NCBI GenBank assembly: GCA_965199335.1
Contig: CBDAQZ010000002.1
Coordinates: 62,001-126,000, forward strand
Direction: 5' to 3'
Origin: CBDAQV01 sp965199335
GTDB lineage: Bacteria; Pseudomonadota; Alphaproteobacteria; CALMVH01
DNA length: 64,000 nucleotides
Both the position numbers and the translations under genes were made by a program. The notes under the pieces are model-generated. The model saw only the letters and a list, made by a program, of their open reading frames with translations, did no database searches and was not told the DNA's origin. This document shows, piece by piece, positions 34,877-44,039 of the stretch. How positions within the stretch are numbered: the first letter of the stretch is position 1; each line of letters starts with the position of its first letter.

Positions 34877-36220
34877 ATGTCATCAGGCATTGCAGCGGCT
34901 CAGTCGTCGGACCATCCCATCAGCCAGGTTGAGCTATCGAGCCTGCTCGACCGCCACGAAGCGTATCTTACTGGCCGGGCCGGCGGCCATCGCGCTGTTT
35001 TGCGGTTCCGTAACCTGAGCGGTCTCGATTTCAATGGCCGTAATCTTGCCGAAGTCGACTTTACGGGGGCCAAGCTGTTCAGTGCCATTTTTACCGATGC
35101 GAACCTTCTGCGCGCCAATTTTTATGGCGCCGACCTGCGGATCGCCAATTTCCACAAGGCCAACCTGACCAAGACCGATCTGCGCGGCGCCTGCCTTCGG
35201 GGCGCGATCCTGACCGAAAGCACGATGGTCGAGGCCGATTTGCGGGATGGATCGCTGATGCGGCCGAACAGTTCTGGCGATCTGGTTGAAATCCATGCCG
35301 AAAGCGTGCGTACCGAAATCACCTGTGCGACCGCGCGGGGCGTCAATCTGACCAATGCCAAGCTTTCCAACGCTTTCGTCATGCAGACCGACCTTACCGA
35401 CGCGATCATGCGCGGTTCGGTGTTCATCCGCGCCAATCTGGCCAACAGCATATTGATCGGCTGCGACCTTACCGATGCCGATCTGACGGGGGCAACCCTC
35501 GTTGGCGCGCAAATGCAGGGCGCGGTCCTCAACCATACCAAGCTTGGGGGCGCCGATCTGTCCAATGCCAATATGATCAGCACGATCATGGACGACGTGG
35601 ATGTCAGCGAACCTCAGTTTGCCAAGGCCATCCTGCCGCAAAGCCTCGCCGAGTTCGGCATGGATATCGAGAAAGTACTGACCGACCACCTGCTATGGGT
35701 CGAATCCGGGTCCAAGAAAGGCCGCAGGGCCGATCTTGTAGGGCTGGACATGCATGGCCGCGATCTCAGCGGCAAGAATCTGGCGGCGGCGCTTATGACC
35801 TCGGCGCGTCTTACGAGCGTGAATTTCCACCGTGCCGAACTTTCTATGGCGGACATGTCCCTGGCCGACCTGCGCCATGTCAATTTCACCAATGCGGACA
35901 TGCGCGGCGTCAATCTGGACCGCGCAACGCTGGTCGGGGCCGATCTGACCAATGCCAATCTTTCCAGCATGCCGCTGCTCAACGGCAGCAAGCACTCGTG
36001 GCCATCCAGCATCCTGCGCGGACGCCTGCACGATGCCAATCTGGCCGGAACCGATTTTTCGAAAGCCAATCTGAACGGTGCCAATCTCGCCCATAGCGAC
36101 CTGACCGGAGCGGTTTTCCTCGATGCGGACCTGACCGGGGTCGATTTCACAGGTGCCAATTTGACCAAAACCGACTTCTCCGGTGCCAACCTGATCGCGG
36201 TCAAGGGCATGAGGCATTGA
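34877..36220 (+). CDS. Pentapeptide-repeat protein
   Basis: This 447-residue protein is made mainly of A(D/N)LxX pentapeptides, which fold into a right-handed square helix. Two repeat blocks are visible, about residues 48-235 (LSGLDFNGRNLAEVDFTGA onward) and about 290-447 (GLDMHGRDLSGKNLAAALM onward). They are joined by a non-repeat stretch including PQSLAEFGMDIEKVLTDH. No signal peptide or membrane helix is seen, so it is likely cytoplasmic. Some pentapeptide proteins mimic DNA and protect gyrase, but the sequence does not say whether this one does. It is followed by mtaB after 43 bases and is divergent from ffh. Confidence 0.9.
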   Translation: MSSGIAAAQSSDHPISQVELSSLLDRHEAYLTGRAGGHRAVLRFRNLSGLDFNGRNLAEVDFTGAKLFSAIFTDANLLRANFYGADLRIANFHKANLTKTDLRGACLRGAILTESTMVEADLRDGSLMRPNSSGDLVEIHAESVRTEITCATARGVNLTNAKLSNAFVMQTDLTDAIMRGSVFIRANLANSILIGCDLTDADLTGATLVGAQMQGAVLNHTKLGGADLSNANMISTIMDDVDVSEPQFAKAILPQSLAEFGMDIEKVLTDHLLWVESGSKKGRRADLVGLDMHGRDLSGKNLAAALMTSARLTSVNFHRAELSMADMSLADLRHVNFTNADMRGVNLDRATLVGADLTNANLSSMPLLNGSKHSWPSSILRGRLHDANLAGTDFSKANLNGANLAHSDLTGAVFLDADLTGVDFTGANLTKTDFSGANLIAVKGMRH

Positions 36221-36263
36221 GCCGCAGCTTGTAATGACGGGTCCCGGCGGTCCATAAGACCGC

Positions 36264-37493
36264 ATGTCACGCGACCCGCAAGTCATCACGTTCGGCTGCC
36301 GATTGAACACCTATGAATCAGAGGTGATACGCAATCATGCGTTGGCGGCGGGCCTGTCTGATACGATCATCTTCAATACCTGCGCGGTAACCGGCGAGGC
36401 AGAGCGCCAGGCGCGGCAGGCGATCCGCCGGGCGAAGCGGGAAAATCCCGAAATCAGGATACTGGTTACGGGCTGCGGCGCTGAGATTGGCCGTGCAAGT
36501 TTTGCCGCCATGCCCGAGGTCGCGGCGATCGTCGCCAATGACGCCAAGATGAAGGCCTCCAGCTGGGCAAGCCCTGTGGGCATCGGCATCGAAGGCATGG
36601 ACGAGGACGCGCCTCATCTGGTGACCGGGTTCGAGGGGCTGGCCCGCGCTTTCGTGCAGGTCCAGAATGGCTGCGATCATCGCTGCACCTTTTGCATCAT
36701 ACCGTTCGCCCGTGGGCCGTCGCGCTCGGTGCCGATCGAGGACATCGTGCGCCAGACACGGGTGCTGGTCGAGCGTGGCTATAACGAGATCGTGTTGACC
36801 GGCGTCGACATCGCGTCCTACGGGCCGGACCTGCCTGGCGGACCGACACTGGGGCAGATGGTCAAGCGATTGCTAGTCCTGGTTCCCGAACTGCCGCGCC
36901 TGCGCCTCTCGTCGATCGATCCGGCGGTGATCGATGACAATCTGTGGGATCTGATCGCGGCTGAGCCACGCCTGATGCCCCATCTACATTTGTCGCTGCA
37001 ATCGGGCGACTCCCTTATACTGAAGCGCATGAAACGGCGGCACAGTCGGCAGCAGGCGCTGGATATTTGTCGCCGTGCCGCCGATCTGAGGCCCGGCATC
37101 GCCATCGGGGCCGACTTTATCGCCGGATTTCCGACCGAGAGCGACGAGATGGCGGCGAATACGGAATTGTTCGTCGCCGAGGCAGGGCTGACCTTCCTGC
37201 ACGTTTTTCCCTATTCCAGCCGCCCGGGAACGCCGGCGGCGCGTATGCCTGCATTGCCTGCGGGCATCGTAAAGGAAAGGGCGGCGGCGCTCAGGCTGAT
37301 CGGCCAAAGACAGCTGGATGTCTTCATGGCAACGCGGCTGGGCCAGGCCGAGTCCGTGCTGGTGGAAGCTGTCGGCGTCGGCAGAACCGAACATTTCATC
37401 CAAACACGCCTCGATCCCCTTGAGCGGGTCGGCAGCGTGGTGCCATTCCGCGCCACCAAGATCGAGGACAGCAAACTGGTGCAGCATGTCTGA
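36264..37493 (+). CDS. mtaB: tRNA t6A37 methylthiotransferase MtaB
   Basis: MtaB is a radical SAM enzyme that converts t6A37 to ms2t6A in tRNAs. The 409-residue product has the N-terminal UPF0004 domain with its three cluster cysteines (FGCRLNTYESE, NTCAVTGEAE, VTGCGAEIGR), then the radical SAM motif GCDHRCTFCIIPFARG. VLTGVDIASYG and LHLSLQSGDSLILKRMKR are typical of MtaB rather than MiaB. It overlaps ftsY by eight bases; mtaB-ftsY pairing is common in alphaproteobacteria. Confidence 0.95.
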   Translation: MSRDPQVITFGCRLNTYESEVIRNHALAAGLSDTIIFNTCAVTGEAERQARQAIRRAKRENPEIRILVTGCGAEIGRASFAAMPEVAAIVANDAKMKASSWASPVGIGIEGMDEDAPHLVTGFEGLARAFVQVQNGCDHRCTFCIIPFARGPSRSVPIEDIVRQTRVLVERGYNEIVLTGVDIASYGPDLPGGPTLGQMVKRLLVLVPELPRLRLSSIDPAVIDDNLWDLIAAEPRLMPHLHLSLQSGDSLILKRMKRRHSRQQALDICRRAADLRPGIAIGADFIAGFPTESDEMAANTELFVAEAGLTFLHVFPYSSRPGTPAARMPALPAGIVKERAAALRLIGQRQLDVFMATRLGQAESVLVEAVGVGRTEHFIQTRLDPLERVGSVVPFRATKIEDSKLVQHV

Positions 37494-38439
37494 AGAGAAC
37501 GAACAAGGCGAAGGCGGAGCAAAACTAAGCTGGCTGCAACGGCTGTCGCAGGGGCTGGGGCGGTCCTCTGCGAAGATAACCGACGGTATCAGTACGGTCC
37601 TGGTAAAGCGCCGCCTCGACCAGCAGACGCTGGACGAGCTGGAGGAACTGCTGATAGCCGCCGACCTGGGGCCTGCAACGGCCGCCCGCCTGACGGAGGA
37701 CTTCGGACGCACGAGGTTCGGTTCTGAGGTGACATTCAACGAAGTGCATACGACCCTGGCCGAAGGCATCGCCGAGATACTGACGCCCGTGGCCCGGCCG
37801 CTGGCACCCGACTGGGACCGCAAGCCCTATGTCGTGCTGGTTATCGGGGTCAACGGTGCGGGCAAGACGACGACCATCGGGAAGATGGCCAAGCAATACA
37901 GCGACCAGGGCAGGCGGGTGATGCTGGCGGCAGGCGACACCTTTCGCGCCGCTGCCGTGGAGCAACTGCGTATCTGGAGCCAGCGCGCCAATGTCCCGTT
38001 GGTCGCGCGCGAAACCGGGGCGGATTCCGCGTCTCTTGCTTATGAGGCTCTGGAGAAAGCGAAAGCCTCCGGAAGCGAATTGCTTCTGATCGATACCGCC
38101 GGCAGGTTGCATAACAAGGCCAATCTCATGGCCGAGCTGGGCAAGATCACGCGCGTGCTGCAAAAACTGGACGCCGAGGCCCCGCATGCCGTCCTGCTGG
38201 TGCTGGATGCCACTACCGGCCAGAACGCAATTTCCCAAGTCGAGACGTTTGCCGGCATCATCCCGCTGACCGGCCTGATCGTCACCAAGCTGGATGGATC
38301 GGCAAAAGGGGGCATTCTCGTTGCGCTGGCCGAGAAATTCGGCTTGCCCGTGCATGCCGTGGGGGTAGGCGAAGGGATTGAGGATTTGCACGAATTCGAC
38401 CCTACCGATTTTGCCAAAGGCTTAATGGGTCTGAATTAA
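37486..38439 (+). CDS. ftsY: Signal recognition particle receptor FtsY
   Basis: FtsY receives the SRP-ribosome complex at the membrane. The start at ATG 37486 (MSEENEQGEGGAKLSWLQRL) lies within the end of mtaB; the longer ORF upstream is a frame shadow. The NG domain is complete: P-loop VIGVNGAGKTTTIGKMA near residue 123, AAGDTFRAAAVEQLRIW, LIDTAGRLHNKANLM and VTKLDGSAKGG. The acidic A domain is very short (317 residues in total), as in many alphaproteobacteria. It is followed by an intrinsic-terminator-like hairpin. Confidence 0.97.
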   Translation: MSEENEQGEGGAKLSWLQRLSQGLGRSSAKITDGISTVLVKRRLDQQTLDELEELLIAADLGPATAARLTEDFGRTRFGSEVTFNEVHTTLAEGIAEILTPVARPLAPDWDRKPYVVLVIGVNGAGKTTTIGKMAKQYSDQGRRVMLAAGDTFRAAAVEQLRIWSQRANVPLVARETGADSASLAYEALEKAKASGSELLLIDTAGRLHNKANLMAELGKITRVLQKLDAEAPHAVLLVLDATTGQNAISQVETFAGIIPLTGLIVTKLDGSAKGGILVALAEKFGLPVHAVGVGEGIEDLHEFDPTDFAKGLMGLN

Positions 38440-38442
38440 GCA

Positions 38443-38471
38443 TTGACTTTAAAATAGGCATTTGCTTTATA
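38443..38471 (+). promoter_or_regulatory. Candidate sigma70 promoter after ftsY
   Basis: TTGACT (38443-38448) and TTTATA (38466-38471) are separated by exactly 17 bases. The promoter would drive the Sel1-like gene at 38597, but a terminator-like hairpin lies about 20 bases downstream of it. Confidence 0.45.
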
Positions 38472-38490
38472 TATAGCCAATAATAACTTT

Positions 38491-38516
38491 GCCGGCGCGT
38501 ACGGCACGCTTTTTTT
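38491..38516 (+). terminator. Probable terminator downstream of ftsY
   Basis: A GC-rich self-complementary stretch (GCCGGCGCGTACGGCACGC), in which GCCG can pair with CGGC or GCGT with ACGC, is followed by seven T residues. The stem is short. It would end ftsY transcription, or limit transcripts from the promoter just upstream. Confidence 0.5.
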
Positions 38517-38596
38517 AAGCTCAATTCTAGTATTGCCCTGTCCTCAGCGCTCTGCTAGTTAACGATCAATTAAAAAGAGTGCTATGGGAGAGTACA

Positions 38597-39406
38597 ATGA
38601 CGCAAGAGACTTCACGCATTGCGACGAATGATCGGGTAAGCAATGTTTCGGCTGACACAACAAGTGCAGACAACAAACCCTATCGTGCAATGCCAGTCAT
38701 AAATCCGATAATAGAGCTATGCGCCGCTCGTGAAGCCGCAGAGGCTGGCGAAGCTGCTGCCGCCAAGAAGATCGCAATGATGTTCATGGATGGCGGTATC
38801 TTCAAGGAAAACCATGTCCAGGCGGGTAAGTGGCTGGCCATTGCGGATCAGTTGGAGGAAGATCCCTCCGCTGCAGCCAAGCTTTTTCCGCACTCCCGTT
38901 TTTCGGTTGCCGATGCGGCTGGCCATTACGAGGTTGGAACGAAATTTATTCACGAGCAGAAAATAGTCGTAGAGAGAGAAAAGATTCACGAGCAGAAAAA
39001 AGTGATAGAGAGAGAAAGCGTTGTCATCGCAGCCGATCCTGTAGAGGCAATCTATCACATCGCCTTAGCCGCCAGGGAGTTGCCCGTCGCAATGGCTCAT
39101 ATCGGGGCTTCCTTATATAACGGCAGCGTTATCCATCAGAATCTTCCGCTTGCAGCACAATATTTCAAAGCCAGTGCCCTCGATCCCAAGAGCCCGAGCG
39201 AGAAGGGCGCATATGGCTACGGTAAAATGCTGTATGAGGGGGAGGGCGTTGCTCAGGATAAGGATATGGGCATCAACTATCTTCGCATCGGTGTCGAGCT
39301 CAGGCACTACCCATCTCAGGTCTACCTTGAGAGCCGCGGGGTAAAAACCCCGATTCTAAATGAACCGCGTGGTTATTGGGCGTCGTTTCTAAAAAACGAA
39401 ATCTAG
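38597..39406 (+). CDS. Sel1-like repeat protein with internal 12-residue duplication
   Basis: This 269-residue protein has Sel1/TPR-like helical repeats in its C-terminal half (LPLAAQYFKASALDPKSPSE, GAYGYGKMLYEGEGVAQDKD, MGINYLRIGVEL). Such repeats usually mediate protein contacts. The middle carries a charged helix containing a direct duplication (IHEQKIVVEREK then IHEQKKVIERES). There is no signal peptide. ATG 38597 has GGGAG seven bases upstream, which decides the start. Base composition is more AT-rich than in ftsY. The specific function is unknown. Confidence 0.75.
   Translation: MTQETSRIATNDRVSNVSADTTSADNKPYRAMPVINPIIELCAAREAAEAGEAAAAKKIAMMFMDGGIFKENHVQAGKWLAIADQLEEDPSAAAKLFPHSRFSVADAAGHYEVGTKFIHEQKIVVEREKIHEQKKVIERESVVIAADPVEAIYHIALAARELPVAMAHIGASLYNGSVIHQNLPLAAQYFKASALDPKSPSEKGAYGYGKMLYEGEGVAQDKDMGINYLRIGVELRHYPSQVYLESRGVKTPILNEPRGYWASFLKNEI
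38948..39019 (+). repeat. 36-base direct tandem repeat in the Sel1-like gene
   Basis: Two adjacent 36-base units (38948-38983 and 38984-39019) begin ATTCACGAGCAGAAAA and share AGAGAGAGAAA near the end, with only a few differences. They encode the 12-residue duplication. Being in phase, the repeat lengthens a charged helix without breaking the frame. Confidence 0.85.
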
Positions 39407-39651
39407 ACGACGATGTTGACGTAGCTGCCGCGCCGGGCGTTCGAGTCCGGCGTGGTGGTCTGCGGCAGTGCCGGCTTGGAAGCTTCGTCGTTCGCCGCGT
39501 TCAGCTGCGCTTTCGCGTTCTGGCCGGGTGAATCCGACTTGACGCCGGATGTACCGGTCGCCGGCGTCAGAGATTGGCTGATAGAGTTCAGAAAACTGGT
39601 GGCGCTTCCTATTTGCATAGCGCCACCATACATTTGAATCTTTAACATCAA
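39403..39651 (-). CDS. Small uncharacterised Ser/Ala-rich protein
   Basis: This ORF has up to 82 codons. Likely starts are ATG 39651, ATG 39633 or ATG 39618 (MQIGSATSFLNSISQSL); I cannot choose between them. The middle is low-complexity (NAKAQLNAANDEASKPALPQ) and the end is RRGSYVNIVV. There is no membrane segment. It converges with the Sel1-like gene with a four-base overlap and has AT-rich upstream sequence. I do not recognise a family. Confidence 0.5.
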   Translation of the reverse strand: MMLKIQMYGGAMQIGSATSFLNSISQSLTPATGTSGVKSDSPGQNAKAQLNAANDEASKPALPQTTTPDSNARRGSYVNIVV

Positions 39652-39736
39652 CTTGCAGTCTATTGTTTATGAAGCATTAATTCGAATTCGTTGATTCAGT
39701 TCCTGTAAATTTTTGCTTCAATTCGAAAGACTGGTT

Positions 39737-40942
39737 TCAGGCGGCCTTGCGCATTTTCAACGCCGCGACACCAGGCAGTGTCTTGCCTTCCAGCCATTCC
39801 AGGAACGCGCCGCCGGCACTTGAAATATAAGTGAATTTCTCATCGACGCCGGCTTGCGACAAGGCGGCAGTCGTGTCACCGCCACCGGCCACGCTCAACA
39901 ATTTTCCCTCGGCGGTTTTCTCCGCGACGGCAGCAGCGACCATCACGGTTCCACGATCGAATGGTGGAACTTCGAAAACGCCCAGCGGGCCGTTCCAGAC
40001 GATCGTCCTGCAGGTTGCGATTTCCTCGATCAGCATCTCGACCGTCCTCGGACCGACGTCGAAGATTTTCATTTCGGGCGGGATCGCAGTCACCGGAACT
40101 GTTTCATGCGCTACGCCGGGCTCCAGCTTACGCGCAACGACGGCATCGATCGGCAGCAGGATGCGGCAGTTGGACGCGGCCGCCCTGGTCATGATCTCGC
40201 GCGTCTGGTCCAGCATGTCATGCTCGCACAACGATCCGCCGACATCGATTCCGCTGGCCGCCAGGAAGGTATTGGCCATCCCGCCACCCAGGATCAGCTT
40301 GTCGACCTTGCCGATCAGGTTGCCCAGCAGGTCCAGCTTGGTCGAGATCTTTGCCCCTCCCACCAGTGCGATCAAGGGGCGCTCCGGTTTTTCCAGTGCT
40401 TTCGCCAGCGCGTTCAGTTCCGCTTCCATCAGGCGGCCCGCGTAGGCGGGCAGGTATTCAGGCAGGCCGGATACCGACGCATGAGCGCGATGCGCGGCTG
40501 AGAAGGCATCGTTCACGTACAGATCGCCCAAGGCGGCCAGTTGTTTGGCAAATTCAGGATCATTGCCTTCCTCGCCCTCGTGGAAACGCAGGTTTTCCAG
40601 CAGGATGACCTCACCGTCGCGCATATCCTTCACTGTCTGCGTCACGTCGTCGCCGATGCAATTGACCGCGAACTTCACCGGCTGTCCAAGTATATGAGAC
40701 AGGTGCGAAACCACGATCTGCAGCGAGGCCGCCGGATCGAAGGCAATCTTCGGACGCCCGAAATGCGAGATCACCACCACGCGTGCCCCGCTCTTCGACA
40801 GCTCTGCCAGTGTCGGGGCCAGCCTGTCGATGCGGGTCGTATCCGTGACGACGCCGTCCTTTGACGGCACATTCAGGTCGGCGCGGACGATAACGGTTTT
40901 ACCGCCGACATCGGCGTGATCGAGGGTCAGATAATCGGTCAT
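39737..40942 (-). CDS. pgk: Phosphoglycerate kinase
   Basis: Pgk transfers phosphate from 1,3-bisphosphoglycerate to ADP. I start it at ATG 40942 (MTDYLTLDHADVGGKTVIVR), since the upstream extension is not conserved-looking. The signature VIVRADLNVPSKDG is near residue 18. The hinge region and nucleotide-binding segments (LVGGAKISTKLDLLGNL, WNGPLGVFEVPPFDRG, AGGGDTTAAL) are complete in 401 residues. It is unusual only in being far from gap (4.5-5.5 kb). Confidence 0.97.
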   Translation of the reverse strand: MTDYLTLDHADVGGKTVIVRADLNVPSKDGVVTDTTRIDRLAPTLAELSKSGARVVVISHFGRPKIAFDPAASLQIVVSHLSHILGQPVKFAVNCIGDDVTQTVKDMRDGEVILLENLRFHEGEEGNDPEFAKQLAALGDLYVNDAFSAAHRAHASVSGLPEYLPAYAGRLMEAELNALAKALEKPERPLIALVGGAKISTKLDLLGNLIGKVDKLILGGGMANTFLAASGIDVGGSLCEHDMLDQTREIMTRAAASNCRILLPIDAVVARKLEPGVAHETVPVTAIPPEMKIFDVGPRTVEMLIEEIATCRTIVWNGPLGVFEVPPFDRGTVMVAAAVAEKTAEGKLLSVAGGGDTTAALSQAGVDEKFTYISSAGGAFLEWLEGKTLPGVAALKMRKAA

Positions 40943-41000
40943 CGTTCCAGGCTTTCTCGGGTTGGGACAGGCGGGACTATAGTGAAATCGCAAATTCCCG

Positions 41001-41855
41001 CTAGAGGCGACATATCAGGCTGGATGTATCCAGGCGTCCGCCGCCACCCGCGCTCAGTTCCTTATAGAACTCCAGGATTTCGGCAGTAACAGGCAGCTTG
41101 GCGCCATTGCGGCTCGCCTCGTCCAGGCAGATGGCGAGATCCTTCATCGCCCAGTCGATGGCAAACCCGAAATCGAATTTGCCTTCCAGCATCGTCCGGC
41201 CGCGATTGGTCATTTGCCAGGACCCGGCCGCCCCTTGCGAGATGACGCCCAGCAGACGTTCGCCGTCGAGTCCCGCCGCCTTCGAGAACGCCAGGCCCTC
41301 CGCCAGGCCCTGTATCAGGCCGGCAATGCAAATCTGATTGACCATCTTTGCCAGCTGGCCTGCACCCGTTGCGCCCATATGGACAATGATCTTGCCGTAT
41401 GCGTTCAGCACCGGCCCGGCCTGTGTGAACGTTTCCGTTTCTCCACCCACCATAATCGACAGCTTGCCGGCTTCCGCACCCGACTGGCCTCCCGACACCG
41501 GCGCATCCAGAAAATGCAGTCCGCGTTCCTGTGCTTCCTGCGCCAATTCCCGCGCCAGCTTGGCAGAGGTGGTTGTGTGATCGATAAATACAGCGCCCTG
41601 ATTCATGGCCGCGTAGGCGCCATCCGGTCCTGTCGTCACGTGTCGTACATCATCGTCATTGCCAACACAGGACAAGACGAATGCAGCGTCCTGAGCGGCT
41701 TCGCCGGGCGTGGAAGCAGCTTTGCCGCCGTATTTGTCCACCCAGCGCTGTGCCTTGTCCGGCGAGCGGTTGAATACAGTCACCTGATGGGTCTGCGCGA
41801 GGTGGCCTGCCATGGGAAACCCCATGACGCCGAGGCCGATGAAGGCAAGTTTCAT
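41001..41855 (-). CDS. Beta-hydroxyacid dehydrogenase (3-hydroxyisobutyrate dehydrogenase family)
   Basis: This 284-residue NAD(P)-dependent oxidoreductase has the family signature FIGLGVMGFPMAGHLAQ at the N-terminus, the substrate motif DAPVSGGQSGAEAGKLS and the catalytic lysine in GQLAKMVNQI. Family members include 3-hydroxyisobutyrate dehydrogenase, tartronate semialdehyde reductase and succinic semialdehyde reductase; the sequence alone does not separate them. It lies seven bases downstream of nadB on the same strand and 58 bases before pgk. Confidence 0.88.
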   Translation of the reverse strand: MKLAFIGLGVMGFPMAGHLAQTHQVTVFNRSPDKAQRWVDKYGGKAASTPGEAAQDAAFVLSCVGNDDDVRHVTTGPDGAYAAMNQGAVFIDHTTTSAKLARELAQEAQERGLHFLDAPVSGGQSGAEAGKLSIMVGGETETFTQAGPVLNAYGKIIVHMGATGAGQLAKMVNQICIAGLIQGLAEGLAFSKAAGLDGERLLGVISQGAAGSWQMTNRGRTMLEGKFDFGFAIDWAMKDLAICLDEASRNGAKLPVTAEILEFYKELSAGGGGRLDTSSLICRL

Positions 41856-41861
41856 ACCGGT

Positions 41862-43364
41862 CTAACCTGTTATCGATACCGCACGTTCCGCAGCATCCGA
41901 CAGCGTCATGCGACTGTGCCTGGCTTCGGGCAAAGTATCGGGGAAATCCGAACGGAAATGAGCTCCCCGGCTTTCCTGCCGGTCAATCGCTGCAATGGCG
42001 ATCATGAAAGCGAGCGCAGACGGCCCATGCTTTGCCCTGAAGCCTTTGGCAAGCGAAGCCGTCGCTCGCTCCAGCCCCTCCCGGTTACGGATCACGCCGG
42101 CATGATCGTCGAGAATTCGGCGGTAGGAGCGATCGTCTGTCAAGGGTTGAGGCAGCGCGGGTTCATGGCCGGTCAAACCAGGCGACACTGCGATACCGGA
42201 AATGTCATCGGCGATGCGGCGGGCAAACACGATCTCTTCGAGCAAAGAATTGCTGGCAAGGCGATTTGCGCCATGCAGGCCGGTACAGGCGACCTCGCCG
42301 CAGGCCCACAATCCAGCGATCGATGTCCGGCCATCGCGATCCACTTCGACGCCGCCCATATGATAATGGGCGGCAGGCCGAATGGGAATGGGGGTAAGCG
42401 AGCCATCGATCCCAACGGCGGTACACGATGCCGCCACCGTTGGAAAACGCTTTGCGAAATCAACGACGGGGCGGCAATCCAGGAATATCCCATGTCCCGC
42501 CTGCAGGCATCGCCAAAGGCTGCGCGCAACGATGTCGCGCGGGCTTAGATCGCCGTTGGGCATATCCGCCATGACAGCGTCGCCGGTGTCGGTGATCAGG
42601 CGCGCGCCTTGTCCACGCAAAGCCTCGGTCGCCAGCGGCATGGGGTCCTTGCCGATGGCCATGGCGGTGGGGTGGAATTGCACGAATTCCATATCCTTCA
42701 GGATCGCGCCGGCGCGGGCGGCCAGGATCAGGCCGCTGCCGCCCGCGCCTGGCGGGTTGGTGGTATGACCATAAAGCTGGCCGATGCCGCCGGTCGCCAG
42801 GATAACGATGCCCGTGGCGATCATCCCCTCCTCACCTTTGCGCGTGGCTATGGCGACGCCGGTCATGGCATTGTCGGCGACCAGCAGCGATGTCGCTTTC
42901 GTGTCTTCGAGCAACGTGATCGAAGGCGTGCGCTTGGCCAATTCTGTAAGTGCCGCGATGATCTCGTGGCCGGTTGCGTCACCGCCGGCATGGACGATGC
43001 GTTTGCGCGAATGCCCTGCTTCCAGCCCAGGGGAGAAACGTCCGCGATCGTCCCGGTCGAACGGCACGCCCCAGCCGGCCAGAGTTTCGATCGCATTCGG
43101 CGCAGCTGCGGCTACCAAGGCCGCAATTTCAGGATCGACCAGGCCGCCTCCAACCGCGATCGTGTCGGCGGCGTGCAGGGCAGGGGTATCGTCCGCGCCG
43201 ATGGCGGCAGCGATACCACCCTGCGCCCAGTTCGTTGCACCGGTGGCGAATTTACCCTTGTTGATCACCACGACCGGGCGCGGCGCCATGAACAGCGCCG
43301 CCGCCAGTCCGGCTATGCCCGCCCCGATGATGACCGGTTGGCCGTCGAGGGCGGACAGCTGCAA
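41862..43364 (-). CDS. nadB: L-aspartate oxidase
   Basis: NadB oxidises aspartate to iminoaspartate, the first step of NAD synthesis; nadA and nadC are not in the window. The FAD-binding motif is PVIIGAGIAGLAAALF and the succinate-dehydrogenase-like motifs are GATNWAQGGIAAAI, HAGGDATGHEI and EFVQFHPTAM. LHGANRLASNSLLEEIVFA is the late signature. I choose TTG 43364 (QLSALDGQPVIIGAG) because it lies just after the azoR stop with AAGG upstream; the longer ORF (to 43463) has an Arg-rich shadow N-terminus. That gives 500 residues. Confidence 0.93.
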   Translation of the reverse strand: MQLSALDGQPVIIGAGIAGLAAALFMAPRPVVVINKGKFATGATNWAQGGIAAAIGADDTPALHAADTIAVGGGLVDPEIAALVAAAAPNAIETLAGWGVPFDRDDRGRFSPGLEAGHSRKRIVHAGGDATGHEIIAALTELAKRTPSITLLEDTKATSLLVADNAMTGVAIATRKGEEGMIATGIVILATGGIGQLYGHTTNPPGAGGSGLILAARAGAILKDMEFVQFHPTAMAIGKDPMPLATEALRGQGARLITDTGDAVMADMPNGDLSPRDIVARSLWRCLQAGHGIFLDCRPVVDFAKRFPTVAASCTAVGIDGSLTPIPIRPAAHYHMGGVEVDRDGRTSIAGLWACGEVACTGLHGANRLASNSLLEEIVFARRIADDISGIAVSPGLTGHEPALPQPLTDDRSYRRILDDHAGVIRNREGLERATASLAKGFRAKHGPSALAFMIAIAAIDRQESRGAHFRSDFPDTLPEARHSRMTLSDAAERAVSITG

Positions 43365-43365
43365 A

Positions 43366-43974
43366 TCAGGCAGCCTTTTCGATCGATGCCTCGGCCGACG
43401 CTTCGGCCTTGTTCTTGGCGTCCTCACCCATCGAGACACCCTCGACCGGTATGACCGTGACATCTTTCAGGCCGATGAATCCCAAGATCGCTTTCAGGTA
43501 ACTGTCCTGGTGTTCCGCCGGCTTGAACGGACCTTCGCTGTAGACGCCGCCACGGGCGACGATCAAGTAAAGTTTCTTGCCCTCCGATAAGGCGCCGACC
43601 GGTCCCTTTTCGCCGTAGTTGAAAGTCTTGCCGGGCAATACAACGTGATCGATCCAGGCTTTCAGCTGGGTCGTAATCGAGAAATTGTACATCGGCGAGC
43701 CGATGACGATGATGTCGGCAGCCTTCAGTTCCGCTATTGCCGTATCCGACTTGGCCATCAGCTTGTCCTGTTCCGGCGTCCGCTTTGCATCCGGCACGAA
43801 CAGGGTCCGCACTTCCACCGGGTTTACGTGTGGGAAGGGATCGGCGACAAGGTCGCGATACGTGACGGTCGCGCCCGGATTGTCCTGCTTCAGCTTGGCG
43901 ACAAGCTTGGCCGAAAAGCGCCGGCTGAAAGACTCATCGCCCGAGGGGCTGGAGTCGATGTGGAGGATATTCAT
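43366..43974 (-). CDS. azoR: FMN-dependent NADH-azoreductase
   Basis: This 202-residue flavodoxin-fold quinone/azo reductase of the AzoR family uses FMN and NADH to reduce azo dyes and quinones. FMN-binding motifs are HIDSSPSGDESFSR at the N-terminus, GSPMYNFSITTQLKAWIDHV in the middle and ARGGVYSEGP. LGFIGLKDVTVIPVEG precedes a charged C-terminal tail. It is one base from the nadB start, likely an operon with nadB and the dehydrogenase. Confidence 0.93.
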   Translation of the reverse strand: MNILHIDSSPSGDESFSRRFSAKLVAKLKQDNPGATVTYRDLVADPFPHVNPVEVRTLFVPDAKRTPEQDKLMAKSDTAIAELKAADIIVIGSPMYNFSITTQLKAWIDHVVLPGKTFNYGEKGPVGALSEGKKLYLIVARGGVYSEGPFKPAEHQDSYLKAILGFIGLKDVTVIPVEGVSMGEDAKNKAEASAEASIEKAA

Positions 43975-44039
43975 TTTCTTGTCCTTCGTCGTAGGTATCT
44001 CGGTTCAGAGGTATACCCATCGTGGGCGCATTCAAGGAG

